A stretch of 64,000 nt of DNA from Frischella japonica (GCF_014489845.1 NZ_JABURY010000019.1:1-64000); one strand, 5' to 3'. Counted from the first letter of the stretch, positions 27,731-37,496 are shown. Translations and numbers: made by a program. Notes: a model not told the origin generated them from the letters alone.

Positions 27731-28047
27731 TAATCTTCCTTTTTAATTTTAATTATTATTAGGATCCTTGATAACAAGAATAAGAGATTGCTATTTATAG
27801 TCTATTTAGGGTTTGAATTAGCGCATTATAATGGGTTTAATTTCAAAACCCAAATAATTAATTGTGCTATAATTGTAAAGTTATTAATTATCGTAAGTTT
27901 ATTAAGTTAAAAAAATTAAAAAGGGTAATTGGTTAGAGATTGATTAATTTAAAATAGCACTTTCAAATTTTTTATTTTGGAAATCATTTAATCAACGATA
28001 TAATATTTAATCTTTTATGATTGTTGTAAAATAATAAAAATAATGGC
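27731..28047. promoter_or_regulatory. Divergent regulatory region of the aryl polyene cluster
   Basis: These 317 very AT-rich bases separate apeB (minus) from apeC (plus) and must carry promoters in both directions. Two sequences match 8 of the 9 defined positions of the IHF consensus (WATCAANNNNTTR): TTAGAGATTGATT at 27933-27945 (opposite orientation) and AATCAACGATATA at 27990-28002. In DNA this AT-rich such matches can arise by chance. No clear -35/-10 pair was singled out. Confidence 0.5.
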
Positions 28048-28773
28048 ATGAAACTTTCTTTTTCAATTGAAAATTGGTTTGCGATATCTTCTGGTTTATT
28101 AAATCAGGCTCAATGGCTTGCATGGTCAAATAAGCAAAACCATGATTGGCATTTACCCTTACCTAAATTGACTAAATTACCACTCTTACAAGCACGCAGG
28201 ATGAGTATTCCTTCTCGGCTTGCTGTTGAAGTTGGATTAGAATTAATTAAAGAAACCCAAGTTGATTTTGCTATTTTTATCAGTCGTCATGGCGAATTGG
28301 AAAGAACCTACAAAATTCTTGATACATTAAATCATAATCAAGATATTTCCCCAACTGACTTCGCTTTATCGGTACATAACACCGCTGCTGGATTATTATC
28401 AATTATTGCAAAACAAGCGATCCCGATTAGTTCAATTTCTGCTGGACAAGATGGATTTCATCAAGGATTAATTGAGGCGATATCGCTAATAACACAAGGT
28501 TTCAAACGTATTTTATTAATTGATTTTGATGGTGCGATTCCTGATTGCTATCATTCCCAAATTACGGTTACCGTGCCCGCTTATGCTACAGGTTTCATCA
28601 TATCACAAGGTAATACGTGCGAAGCGGAATCTTTGGTTAATCTTACCAATGAAGTTGTCCCCTATCAAGCCGGTTATCCGCAATCACTCGCTTTTTTGCA
28701 TGGTTATTTAAATAAGCAATCCTCTTTTTATCTAGAAGGAAATAAACAACACTGGTTATGGACGATAAACTAA
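28048..28773 (+). CDS. apeC: Chain-length-factor-like ketosynthase homologue ApeC
   Basis: A 241-residue protein matching only the N-terminal half of a beta-ketoacyl synthase (ketoacyl-synt_2 type). At the nucleophile elbow it reads SISAGQDGFHQGL where a ketosynthase has SACTS, so the catalytic Cys is absent. No C-terminal half with the two active-site His is present. In the studied APE systems ApeC pairs with ApeO as its chain-length partner. First gene of the plus-strand APE operon; its stop overlaps apeD by 16 bp. No strong ribosome binding site precedes the ATG. Confidence 0.85.
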   Translation: MKLSFSIENWFAISSGLLNQAQWLAWSNKQNHDWHLPLPKLTKLPLLQARRMSIPSRLAVEVGLELIKETQVDFAIFISRHGELERTYKILDTLNHNQDISPTDFALSVHNTAAGLLSIIAKQAIPISSISAGQDGFHQGLIEAISLITQGFKRILLIDFDGAIPDCYHSQITVTVPAYATGFIISQGNTCEAESLVNLTNEVVPYQAGYPQSLAFLHGYLNKQSSFYLEGNKQHWLWTIN

Positions 28774-29543
28774 CGATAAAAAGATTACTAATCAAAATTA
28801 ATCAATTTTGGCGAATCATTGCTACGGCAATTGGTTTTAGCTTATTTGGGTTAGGTGGATTATTTTTTTTGTGGCTGATATGGTTTAACTTACTCAGAAT
28901 ATTCGTTTGGAATAAAACCCAACGTGCAATTATTGCCCAATATAGTATTAGTTTAAGTTTTAAGCTTTTTTTATGGATAGTTAAATTACTGGGAATTATT
29001 AGCTACCAATTCAATGGGTTAGACAAACTCAAACAGGACAAACACTGTTTAGTGGTAGCAAATCATCCCTCGTTATTAGATTTTGTGTTATTGGCATCAG
29101 TTATGCCGCGTTGTGACTGCATGGTCAAGGAATCACTATTAAAAAATTTTTTTATCGGTGGCATTATTAAAACAGCGGATTATATTCCCAATACTGAGGC
29201 AAGCAGGATGCTACCTCATTGCCAACAAACATTAACAACAGATGGCCGGATTTTAATATTTCCTGAAGGGACACGTAGTATACCTAATGAGAAAATTAAA
29301 CTTCAAAGAGGTGCGGCGAATATTGCATTACGCTGTCAGGCTGACATTAGGATTATTAACATAGAATGTTGGCCGCCATTCCTCATTAAACAACAGAAAT
29401 GGTATGATGTGCCATTAAAAAAGCCTGTGTTTAATATTACAGTAGGGGAAAAAATCCCTATTAGTAATTATCTAAGTGAAAATCTTGCTCTTTCAGCAAG
29501 AGAATTAACTTATGACTTAACATTAAAACTAAGTCCTAAATAA
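28758..29543 (+). CDS. apeD: Lysophospholipid-acyltransferase-like protein ApeD
   Basis: A 261-residue PlsC-type acyltransferase. One or two hydrophobic segments (about 22-46 and 60-75) precede the catalytic motif NHPSLLDF (HxxxxD). The second conserved block is FPEGTRS. It would act at the inner membrane, attaching the polyene or fatty acyl chains to a glycerol or glycolipid anchor. It overlaps apeC by 16 bp and is followed after 42 bp by two acyl carrier protein genes. Confidence 0.85.
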   Translation: MDDKLTIKRLLIKINQFWRIIATAIGFSLFGLGGLFFLWLIWFNLLRIFVWNKTQRAIIAQYSISLSFKLFLWIVKLLGIISYQFNGLDKLKQDKHCLVVANHPSLLDFVLLASVMPRCDCMVKESLLKNFFIGGIIKTADYIPNTEASRMLPHCQQTLTTDGRILIFPEGTRSIPNEKIKLQRGAANIALRCQADIRIINIECWPPFLIKQQKWYDVPLKKPVFNITVGEKIPISNYLSENLALSARELTYDLTLKLSPK

Positions 29544-29585
29544 AATGACATAGCAAAGATAAAACAATAAATACAAGGAAAATAC

Positions 29586-29843
29586 ATGACTCAATTACAA
29601 GAAGAAATAAAGCAACTTATCATTGACGTTCTAAATCTAGAAGAAATCACCCCTGATGATATTGATACCGATATGGCCTTGTTTGGCGATGGTTTAGGTT
29701 TAGATTCTATTGATGCTTTAGAATTAGGATTAGCTATCAAGAATCGTTATGGTATTGTACTCTCAGCCGAAAATGAGGAAACTAAACACATCTTTTATTC
29801 AGTAAAAACATTAGCTGATTTTGTCGCTTCCCAACAACATTAA
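29586..29843 (+). CDS. apeE: Acyl carrier protein ApeE
   Basis: An 85-residue acidic helical protein with the phosphopantetheine site GLDSIDALELG (Ser at the LDS motif). It is the usual size of a stand-alone acyl carrier protein. One of two carrier proteins in the cluster; growing polyene chains are expected to be tethered to it. The start is preceded by AAGGAAA. A separate 4'-phosphopantetheinyl transferase is needed to activate it; none was seen in this window. Confidence 0.9.
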   Translation: MTQLQEEIKQLIIDVLNLEEITPDDIDTDMALFGDGLGLDSIDALELGLAIKNRYGIVLSAENEETKHIFYSVKTLADFVASQQH

Positions 29844-29859
29844 TAAAGGAATTTACTCA

Positions 29860-30105
29860 ATGGATAAACAACAAATTTTTAATGAAATTCAATCAGCTTT
29901 AGTAAAACTATTTGAACTATCACCGGATGATATTAAACCTGAATCCAAATTGTTTGAGGAACTAGATTTAGATAGCATTGATGCGGTTGATCTGGTTGTT
30001 CATCTACAAAAAAAGATCGGTAAAAAAGTCGATCCAGAAACTTTTAAATCGGTCAGGACTGTTCAAGACGTTGTTGATTCTGTTGATAAATTGGTAAATG
30101 GTTAA
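29860..30105 (+). CDS. apeF: Acyl carrier protein ApeF
   Basis: An 81-residue protein from the ATG at 29860 (MDKQQIFNEIQ), chosen because AAAGGAATTT lies just upstream; a frame 13 codons longer would overlap apeE. The modification site is ELDLDSIDAVDLV. It resembles FabD/FabF-type acyl carrier proteins and is clearly different from ApeE, so the two may serve starter loading and elongation separately. Its stop overlaps the apeG start. Confidence 0.9.
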   Translation: MDKQQIFNEIQSALVKLFELSPDDIKPESKLFEELDLDSIDAVDLVVHLQKKIGKKVDPETFKSVRTVQDVVDSVDKLVNG

Positions 30106-30694
30106 GACGCATTTTTTCAAACTTGCAAGTATGACTAAGTTAATGGCAATCATAAAAATAATGATTAATATTTTATTAATCGGTTACCCTTTTATCATCT
30201 TTTTTTCATTACATCATGGTCACTTAAACTTAGCCATTTTAGGTCTGTTCATTATATTTATATTACGTTTATTAACATTACCGGCAATGAATTCACAACT
30301 ATACTGGTTTAGTAAAATCATGCCGTTTGTCGGGTTGTTTTTAGCTAGTGTCAGCTGGTTATTGTCAGAATATCAATTATTACTTTATTATCCGGTTATG
30401 GTAAACAGTATTTTATTGACAATATTTGCCTATTCTTTAAAACATACACCGACTATCATCGAACGCTTTGCCAGAATAAAGCATCATAATTTATCAACAG
30501 CTCAAATACACTATACTCGCAACGTTACGATTTTTTGGTGTTATTTTTTTGTATTTAATGGCTCAATTTCTTTATTTACTTGCTTAATCGATGATTTACA
30601 GTGGTGGACATTATATAACGGTGCTATCAGTTACTGTTTAATTGGATTATGTATGGGGGGAGAATGGTTACTTCGCCAAAAATATCGCAATTAA
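30098..30694 (+). CDS. apeG: APE cluster membrane protein ApeG (COG4648-like)
   Basis: A 198-residue integral membrane protein with about six hydrophobic segments, for example IMINILLIGYPFIIFFSL and LNLAILGLFIIFILRLLTL. There are no catalytic motifs. A small membrane protein at this place is a constant part of gammaproteobacterial APE clusters; its role is unknown, perhaps in holding the synthase at the membrane. It overlaps apeF by 8 bp and apeH by about 31 bp. Confidence 0.75.
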   Translation: MVKTHFFKLASMTKLMAIIKIMINILLIGYPFIIFFSLHHGHLNLAILGLFIIFILRLLTLPAMNSQLYWFSKIMPFVGLFLASVSWLLSEYQLLLYYPVMVNSILLTIFAYSLKHTPTIIERFARIKHHNLSTAQIHYTRNVTIFWCYFFVFNGSISLFTCLIDDLQWWTLYNGAISYCLIGLCMGGEWLLRQKYRN

Positions 30695-32391
30695 TACCAC
30701 TAGTAGAACAAATAGATCGTGATGATAATGATGTGATTGCTATTCGCCAACATCAAGCCTTGTATGCTATTGATTTTAAGAAGTATATTGCTTCATTATA
30801 TCAACAAATTAAATTATCGCCGGCAACACATTGGGCGATTGCTATGCAAGATAGTTTTTATTTTGTGGTTAGTTTGTTTGCCATACTTTATGCAGGTAAG
30901 CAACCTGTATTACTGAATCCAAGACAGAAAGAGATGACGTCTTTTTACCAAGCGTTAATCACTGACCACCTTACTTTAGAATGTGTGCCGTTAACGCCAG
31001 ATCATCTGATTAATATTCACCATTTAAATACCGATACCGTTATTGATAATTTGCCATCAATACTACCGGCAACATTTGTGTCAGATAGTTTAACCATATT
31101 CACGTCAGGTTCTACTGGATTACCCAAGCCTGTTAGCAAAACCATCGCCCAATTGGAAACAGAAAGTCAAATCTTAACCAACCAGTTTACCCCATTATCC
31201 GATTTAGTCTTTATTGCTTCGGTAAGTCATGAACATATGTATGGCTTAACGTTTAAAATTGTCTTGGCGTTGATGAATCAAGCACCTTTTATTTGTGAAA
31301 CCATCAGTTATCAAGAACAATTGGCTAGTTATCGTTACCGGAATATTCTGTATATTACAACACCATCTATTCTTAAAATGCTGGATGCCAATATTGCTCC
31401 AATTAGCTGTAACAAAGTCATATCAGCGGGTGGATTACTGACATCTCAGACGGCAAACCTTTGTTTAAAATGCTTTAATCGTTTACCTAATGAAATCTAT
31501 GGTTCGACTGAAACTGGCATAATTGCCACACGTAGCCAATATCAAAGTGAAACGCCATGGCAGTTATTTGCTCCTATGAAATTAACATCACATCATGAAA
31601 ATGAGCAAGTCGTGTTACACTCACCGCTAATTACACAACCGGAAATACTTAATGATAAAGTTGCAATCATTGACGATCAACATTTCTATCTTCAGGGACG
31701 GACAGATAAAATTGTAAAAATCTCAGAAAAAAGAGTATCTCTAACGTATATAGAACAACAGCTTGAAATACTTAACGAGATCACCCATGCAACAATTATC
31801 CCTCTTGAACAGAAAAATCGAACTATCTTAGCTGCGGCTATAATCTTATCTCAAATAGGTCAAGAAAAACTGCAACAACTGGGTCATTTCCAATTGACCC
31901 AATATTTTCGCCAACGATTAAAAGATAAATTATCTCTGGTAACTGTGCCCAAAAAATGGCGTTTTGTTAAACAACTGCCAGTTAACCAGCAGGGCAAATC
32001 CACCTATATTGAAATAAAAGCCCTATTCGAAAATCCTGAGTTAATAATGAAAAAATTACCCAAAGAACTTAATATTTCTGTGAATGACAATACCGCTGAG
32101 CTTGAACTCATAGTTCCAAATGATCTTTTTTGGTTTAATGGTCATTTTCCTACACAACCGTTATTACCTGGCGTAGTACAATTAAATTGGGTGATACATT
32201 ATAGTGAAATCCTATTTGCCCAAAAATTTAATATTCAATCGCTTGAAATCATAAAATTTCAAATGCCTATACTACCCAATGACACGTTAATTTTACACAT
32301 CAACTGGCTCAAAGAATTCAACAAATTACAATTTACATATACAGTTGCCAATAAAACAGCTAGTAGCGGGAAAATAAAACTATGCCAATAG
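30664..32391 (+). CDS. apeHI: Fused acyl ligase and dehydratase ApeH-ApeI
   Basis: About 575 residues. The first ~445 form an ANL adenylating enzyme: FTSGSTGLPKPVSK (P-loop), IYGSTETG, LQGRTDKIVKISEKRVSL and the catalytic-Lys loop NQQGKSTY. After a short linker the last ~130 residues form a FabA/FabZ-like hotdog domain with FNGHFPTQPLLPGVVQLNW. Its His is present, but the following acidic residue of FabZ (E in PGVLxxEAMAQ) is Asn. The ligase should activate the aryl starter acid onto a carrier protein and the hotdog domain should dehydrate with ApeP. In the studied clusters the two are separate genes. Start: ATG at 30664 after GGGGGGAG with short spacing; the ATG at 30649 is possible. Confidence 0.85.
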   Translation: MVTSPKISQLIPLVEQIDRDDNDVIAIRQHQALYAIDFKKYIASLYQQIKLSPATHWAIAMQDSFYFVVSLFAILYAGKQPVLLNPRQKEMTSFYQALITDHLTLECVPLTPDHLINIHHLNTDTVIDNLPSILPATFVSDSLTIFTSGSTGLPKPVSKTIAQLETESQILTNQFTPLSDLVFIASVSHEHMYGLTFKIVLALMNQAPFICETISYQEQLASYRYRNILYITTPSILKMLDANIAPISCNKVISAGGLLTSQTANLCLKCFNRLPNEIYGSTETGIIATRSQYQSETPWQLFAPMKLTSHHENEQVVLHSPLITQPEILNDKVAIIDDQHFYLQGRTDKIVKISEKRVSLTYIEQQLEILNEITHATIIPLEQKNRTILAAAIILSQIGQEKLQQLGHFQLTQYFRQRLKDKLSLVTVPKKWRFVKQLPVNQQGKSTYIEIKALFENPELIMKKLPKELNISVNDNTAELELIVPNDLFWFNGHFPTQPLLPGVVQLNWVIHYSEILFAQKFNIQSLEIIKFQMPILPNDTLILHINWLKEFNKLQFTYTVANKTASSGKIKLCQ

Positions 32392-34118
32392 ATAGTGAAA
32401 ATACTGATCATTTAACTCAGTACTGTTTCGTCATTCCATGCTTTAATCATAGCTATAAGATTTTTAACGTGCTACAGCAACTCGCACATTATCAACTACA
32501 CTGTTTTATTATTGATGATGGTAGCGATATTGATAAAGCGGAAATGCTAAAAAATATCAGTCAACAATTTACTTGGGTTACCCTACATCGTTTACCAACG
32601 AATCAAGGTAAAGGTGTTGCAGTAATGACTGGAATGAAATTAGCCTATTCGCAAGGTTATAGCCATGCTATTCAAATCGATGCGGATGGACAACATAATA
32701 GTCATGATATTGCTAAGCTAATTGACCAATCATTGTGTCATCCAAAGGCTCTTATTTCCGGTAAACCGGTTTATGATGATTCGGTACCTAAACATCGCTT
32801 AATCGCACGTTATATCACGCATTTTTGGGTCTGGATAGAAACATTATCTTTTACAATTCAAGATAGTATGTGTGGATTTAGAATTTATCCACTTGAACAA
32901 ACCATGCAAATAATGAATAAAAATAATATCGGTAATCGAATGAATTTTGATACCGAAATTATGGTGAGATTGTATTGGGATGGTGCTGAGGTAATTTTTA
33001 TTCCAACAAAAGTGATTTATCCTGCTGATGGGCTATCACACTTCAGGGCCGTTAAAGATAACTTACTCATTTCTTGGATGCATACCAAACTTTTTTTCGG
33101 TATGTTGCCGCGTGCTTATGCTTTGATAAAAAGAGATAATTCCCAACAAATGCCACAACAACATTGGTCACAAGTCAATGAACGTAAGGGATTATGGGGC
33201 ATAAAGTTTATTTTAACTGCGTATCGTATTTTGGGGCGTAAAATAGCACAATTGATTATGCTTCCAGTCATTCTATATTTTTGGTTAACTGGCACAACAC
33301 AGCGTAAAGCTTCCAAGGCTTATTTACAATTAATTAAACAACAGTATCCATCTGTTCCTCTGGTTAATAAAAATAAATTGACTACTTTTCAACATTTCTA
33401 TCGATTTGGTGAATCGTTACTTGATAAATTAGCCAGTTGGCAAGGTGATATCACCATCAATGATCTCTATTATCCACATAAAGCCCTGTGTTTAGAGGTT
33501 ATAGAAAAACGACAAGGCATTATTTTATTGGGATCACATCTTGGTGATTTAGAAATGTGTCGAGCTATTGCCAATCTATCCCACCACGTCACGATTAATG
33601 CCTTAGTGTTTACGCGCCATGCAACACGATTTAATCAGATTCTTGCTACGGTAAATCCTAAAGCAACCATTAATTTAATTCAAGTCGATACACTTAATGC
33701 TAATAGCGCAATACTGCTTAAAGAAAAATTAGATCGCGGTGAATGGGTCGCCATTATGGGCGACAGAACGTCAACTAATCCTCATCAACGAACCGACGAT
33801 GATGCCATCATATGGGCCAATTTTTTGGGCCAACCAGCACCTTTTCCCAAAGGTCCATTTATTCTATCATCGGCGCTAGGTGTTCCTGTTTACCTTGTTT
33901 GGGGATTAAAACCAAACGGACGTTATCAATTCTATTTTGAACATTTTAGTGAACAATTACGCTTACCACGTAAAGAACGACAGCAAATCTTACAAGCTAC
34001 CGTACAGCGTTATGCTACACGTTTAGAATATTACTGTTTAATGTCACCACTTGATTGGTTTAATTTTTATGACTTTTGGCACTATACTAAGCCCACACAA
34101 CTGACAAAAAAAAGATAA
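32382..34118 (+). CDS. apeJ: Glycosyltransferase-acyltransferase fusion ApeJ
   Basis: A 578-residue two-domain protein. The N-terminal half is a GT2 glycosyltransferase: CFVIPCFNHSYKI, FIIDDGSD, a LPTNQGKGVAVMTGM block and the metal motif IQIDADGQHN. A hydrophobic segment near 290-305 joins it to a C-terminal LpxL-like acyltransferase with GSHLGDLEMCRA (HxxxxE) and GDRTSTN. It would build and acylate the sugar or lipid anchor of the aryl polyene on the inner membrane. The start overlaps apeHI by 10 bp. Confidence 0.87.
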   Translation: MPIDSENTDHLTQYCFVIPCFNHSYKIFNVLQQLAHYQLHCFIIDDGSDIDKAEMLKNISQQFTWVTLHRLPTNQGKGVAVMTGMKLAYSQGYSHAIQIDADGQHNSHDIAKLIDQSLCHPKALISGKPVYDDSVPKHRLIARYITHFWVWIETLSFTIQDSMCGFRIYPLEQTMQIMNKNNIGNRMNFDTEIMVRLYWDGAEVIFIPTKVIYPADGLSHFRAVKDNLLISWMHTKLFFGMLPRAYALIKRDNSQQMPQQHWSQVNERKGLWGIKFILTAYRILGRKIAQLIMLPVILYFWLTGTTQRKASKAYLQLIKQQYPSVPLVNKNKLTTFQHFYRFGESLLDKLASWQGDITINDLYYPHKALCLEVIEKRQGIILLGSHLGDLEMCRAIANLSHHVTINALVFTRHATRFNQILATVNPKATINLIQVDTLNANSAILLKEKLDRGEWVAIMGDRTSTNPHQRTDDDAIIWANFLGQPAPFPKGPFILSSALGVPVYLVWGLKPNGRYQFYFEHFSEQLRLPRKERQQILQATVQRYATRLEYYCLMSPLDWFNFYDFWHYTKPTQLTKKR

Positions 34119-34123
34119 TAATT

Positions 34124-34546
34124 ATGATAAATAATACAATTCACAGCGCCACAATCGAAGTCATCACTTCATTTCATGATACTGATGCCATGGGCGTTGT
34201 CTGGCATGGTAATTATTTAAAGTTTTTTGAGAAGGCCCGTGAAGCTTTGTTTAAAAAATTTAATTATGGTTACAAAGAGATGCTTGATTCCGGCTATGTT
34301 TGGCCCATTATCGATACTCGCGTTAAATACGTTGTTGCCACCATAGCAGAACAGACCCTGCAAATAACCGTGCAATTAGCCGAATATGAAAATCGTATAA
34401 AATTAAATTATATAGTAAGAGACGCTATAACAGGTAAAAAAACGACCACTGGATATACCATTCAAGTTGCCGTTAATGCCGTGAATAAAGAGATGAGTTT
34501 TGTTACGCCACCAATCTTTTTAGAACGTTTTGGATTAATCACATGA
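34124..34546 (+). CDS. apeK: Hotdog acyl thioesterase ApeK
   Basis: A 140-residue 4HBT-family thioesterase. The motif FHDTDAMGVVWHGNYLKFFE (about 18-37) contains the catalytic Asp, as in YbgC. It should release chains from a carrier protein or edit stalled ones. It lies 5 bp after apeJ and overlaps apeL by 4 bp (ATGA). Confidence 0.9.
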   Translation: MINNTIHSATIEVITSFHDTDAMGVVWHGNYLKFFEKAREALFKKFNYGYKEMLDSGYVWPIIDTRVKYVVATIAEQTLQITVQLAEYENRIKLNYIVRDAITGKKTTTGYTIQVAVNAVNKEMSFVTPPIFLERFGLIT

Positions 34547-35154
34547 AAAATTTCCTGATACTCTGTTTTATTCTTCCTTCGATATTTTTTGTCAGTAATG
34601 GTCAGGCCATAACGCTGGATGAATTACAACAAAAATTTAGTCAATATCCGGTTACGCGTGCTAATTTCACACAAGATAGATATATTCAAGGTATGAACAA
34701 GCCCTTACATTCAACGGGGCGAATGATCATATCACAACACCATGGATTATGGTGGCAACAGTTGACTCCATTTGCCTTGACGCTAAAAATGAATGATCAA
34801 CGTATGCAACAAATCATTGGTCAACAACCACCACAAATTATCAGAGCGGATGAACAGCCACAATTATTTCAATTTAATACCTTATTAGCCGCAATTTTTA
34901 ATGCTGATAAAATTACCCTTGAAAAAAATTTTCAACTGAACTTATCTGATTCTGATAATGCACAAAAATGGCAACTGATATTGATACCGAAAATGGCTCC
35001 TTTAAATAAAATTTTTCATAAAATTACCTTAATCGGTGACCAATATTTATTACAAATTACCATTGATGATAAGCAAAACGATAAAACATTGATTGTTTTT
35101 ACTGATCATCAAACATTACCCTTAACTGAAAATGAAAAACATTTATTCGATTAA
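34543..35154 (+). CDS. apeL: LolA-like periplasmic carrier ApeL
   Basis: A 203-residue protein with a cleavable signal peptide (MKNFLILCFILPSIFFVSNG, cut near QA-IT). The mature part follows the LolA pattern: LDELQQKFSQYPVTRANFTQ, then SGRMIISQHHGLWWQQ-like strands (here TGRMIISQHHGLWWQQL). LolA carries lipoproteins across the periplasm; here it probably carries the aryl polyene lipid. The next gene is an RND-type exporter overlapping by 23 bp, supporting an export pair. Confidence 0.87.
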   Translation: MKNFLILCFILPSIFFVSNGQAITLDELQQKFSQYPVTRANFTQDRYIQGMNKPLHSTGRMIISQHHGLWWQQLTPFALTLKMNDQRMQQIIGQQPPQIIRADEQPQLFQFNTLLAAIFNADKITLEKNFQLNLSDSDNAQKWQLILIPKMAPLNKIFHKITLIGDQYLLQITIDDKQNDKTLIVFTDHQTLPLTENEKHLFD

Positions 35155-37456
35155 TTGTGATACCTTGAAAAAAGCAGCTGTTTTATGGGGGCTAATTGTT
35201 CTTGGACTATTAGTATTGGCAATATATTTACTGCCAAAAAGTAAACTTAATACCAGTGTACTATCATTATTACCTCAAACACAAAATACAGCTGTTCCTG
35301 CAGAGTTAATGACAGGTTTTCAAGAACGCTTAGATAAGCAATTAGTGTGGTTAATTAAACCCAAACTATCCGATGACCTTGAACCAGTAAAATGGTGGTA
35401 TGACAACTTAACCCAGCAAAAATTTATTGAAAAAGTCAATGGGTTAATGGATCAACAATTTCAGCAAGAATGGGCTAAAACAGCGTATCAATATCGTTAT
35501 CAACTTATCGATACTGATACCCTAACAAAGATAAAAAATGGCACACATTTACCTTGGATATTAAGTCAACTTTATTCGCCATTTAGTGGCTTAACCATGA
35601 ATGAACTTAATCATGATCCATTGCTCATAACACGTTCAACACAATTAAATCAACTTAGTCATAGCGGTAATTTAACCGTTAATAATCATTGGCTGACAGC
35701 TAAAGATGAACAAAATAATACTTGGTATATGATCTATGCTCAACTGCAAGGTTCCTCATTTAATATGCAGCAATCACAGCAGATTATTAAACAACTCGAT
35801 GAATTAACGCTGTTACTTAAACAACAATGGCCAGATACAGAAATTATCAAACGAGGCGTATTGTTCTATAGTGATTATGCCAGTTCTCAAGCCAAAAATG
35901 ATATCTCAACGATTGGTAGTCTGTCGATTCTCGGCATTGTAATCCTCATTTTAGTCATTTTCCGTTCTATACGTCCTATTTTATTGACACTTCTGTCGAT
36001 TTCGATTGGTATTCTTTGTGGAATAGTTGCCGTAGTAGCGCTATTTGGTGAAATACATATTATTACCCTCGTTATGAGTACCAGTATTATTGGGATTGCG
36101 ATTGATTATGCCCTACATTATTTAACCGAGCGTATGTTACATGGGAATCAAGAAACCGCGTGGCAAAGTCTTAACAATCTCCTTTATACCTTAATAATTG
36201 CTCTGACGACTAGCTTAATTGCTTACGTTATTTTGTTGTTTACGCCCTTCCCGGGATTAAAACAATTAGCAACCTTTGCGATTTTTGGTTTAATGGGAGC
36301 TTTTTTTACCGTTATATGCTGGTACCCATTTCTCGTTAATAATTTGCCGGTAAGATTAAATATTGGCGAACGTTATTTAACGGGTTGGTTAACATTATGG
36401 CAAAAAAACAGCATGCAAATAATAATGACATTAATGATGACTACTTTTATTGCCATAGGGCTCACACAATTAAAAATTGATGATGATATCGGACAGTTAC
36501 AAACATTACCTACCGATTTATATCAACAGGAACAAAAAATTATAGCTATAACAAAGCAAAGTCATGATCAAAAATGGTTTGTTGTCTACGGCCAAACCCC
36601 GGAACAAACTTTACAACGACTCGAAGCATTCATCCCAATACTAAATCAGGCCAAACAAGATGGATTAATCGGCTCATATCAAACGATAAATTTATTCTCA
36701 CTCCAGCAACAACAACAGAATATTGATACTATCAAACAATATGCACCTGCTATTATAGACGGGTTAGAAAATATGGGTTTAACGCCTGAGAATAGTCGTC
36801 TAAATCTCAATGAATTAGCGCTTATGACCCCACAACAATGGCTAAATAGTTCAATCAGTGAAGGACGCAATTTACTCTGGCTTAGTTTAACTGACGGGCA
36901 AAGTGCAACATTAATACCGATTAGTGATATTAAAAACATAACCAAGTTAAGTGACTTATCTTCTGGAATATCAGGAGTGCAGTTGTTAGATCGACGACAA
37001 GAATTTAATGATATGTTTATGCATTATCGTATTCATTTAAGTGAATTATTGGTTTTTGCCATTATCATAATTTGTGCTACTTTTATATATCGGAATCGTA
37101 ATAATGGTTTGTTTATGGCCATTAAAAGCACGTTACCGACCTTATTATCGATTGGTGCCTCATTGGCTATCCTCGGCATAACTCAGCAATCACTTAATCT
37201 ATTTTCGATGTTAGCATTAATTTTAGTTATTGGTATTGGTATTGATTATAGTTTATTCTTAAGCAATACCAAGAGCCAAACAACTGGCGCATTATTAGCT
37301 GTATCGATGGCAGCATTAACCACCTTGCTATCGTTTGGTTTGTTAGTATTAAGCCATACTAACGCTATCGTTGGTTTTGGTTTAGTACTCACTGGTGGCA
37401 TTTTTACAGCATACTTATTTGCGCCAATTTGCCAACCGCAAAATAAACAACACTAA
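35132..37456 (+). CDS. apeM: MMPL/RND-family exporter ApeM
   Basis: A 774-residue inner-membrane protein with two similar halves, each with one leading helix, a large periplasmic loop and a cluster of five helices. The signature region is IGIAIDYALHYLTERML in the first half and IGIGIDYSLFLSNT in the second, the usual GxxxDY of MMPL proteins. It would lift the aryl polyene lipid out of the inner membrane toward ApeL using the proton gradient. The start overlaps apeL. Confidence 0.9.
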   Translation: MKNIYSINCDTLKKAAVLWGLIVLGLLVLAIYLLPKSKLNTSVLSLLPQTQNTAVPAELMTGFQERLDKQLVWLIKPKLSDDLEPVKWWYDNLTQQKFIEKVNGLMDQQFQQEWAKTAYQYRYQLIDTDTLTKIKNGTHLPWILSQLYSPFSGLTMNELNHDPLLITRSTQLNQLSHSGNLTVNNHWLTAKDEQNNTWYMIYAQLQGSSFNMQQSQQIIKQLDELTLLLKQQWPDTEIIKRGVLFYSDYASSQAKNDISTIGSLSILGIVILILVIFRSIRPILLTLLSISIGILCGIVAVVALFGEIHIITLVMSTSIIGIAIDYALHYLTERMLHGNQETAWQSLNNLLYTLIIALTTSLIAYVILLFTPFPGLKQLATFAIFGLMGAFFTVICWYPFLVNNLPVRLNIGERYLTGWLTLWQKNSMQIIMTLMMTTFIAIGLTQLKIDDDIGQLQTLPTDLYQQEQKIIAITKQSHDQKWFVVYGQTPEQTLQRLEAFIPILNQAKQDGLIGSYQTINLFSLQQQQQNIDTIKQYAPAIIDGLENMGLTPENSRLNLNELALMTPQQWLNSSISEGRNLLWLSLTDGQSATLIPISDIKNITKLSDLSSGISGVQLLDRRQEFNDMFMHYRIHLSELLVFAIIIICATFIYRNRNNGLFMAIKSTLPTLLSIGASLAILGITQQSLNLFSMLALILVIGIGIDYSLFLSNTKSQTTGALLAVSMAALTTLLSFGLLVLSHTNAIVGFGLVLTGGIFTAYLFAPICQPQNKQH

Positions 37457-37496
37457 TTAATCAAAATAAATAATAATCAAATAATTAGGTAGCAAA

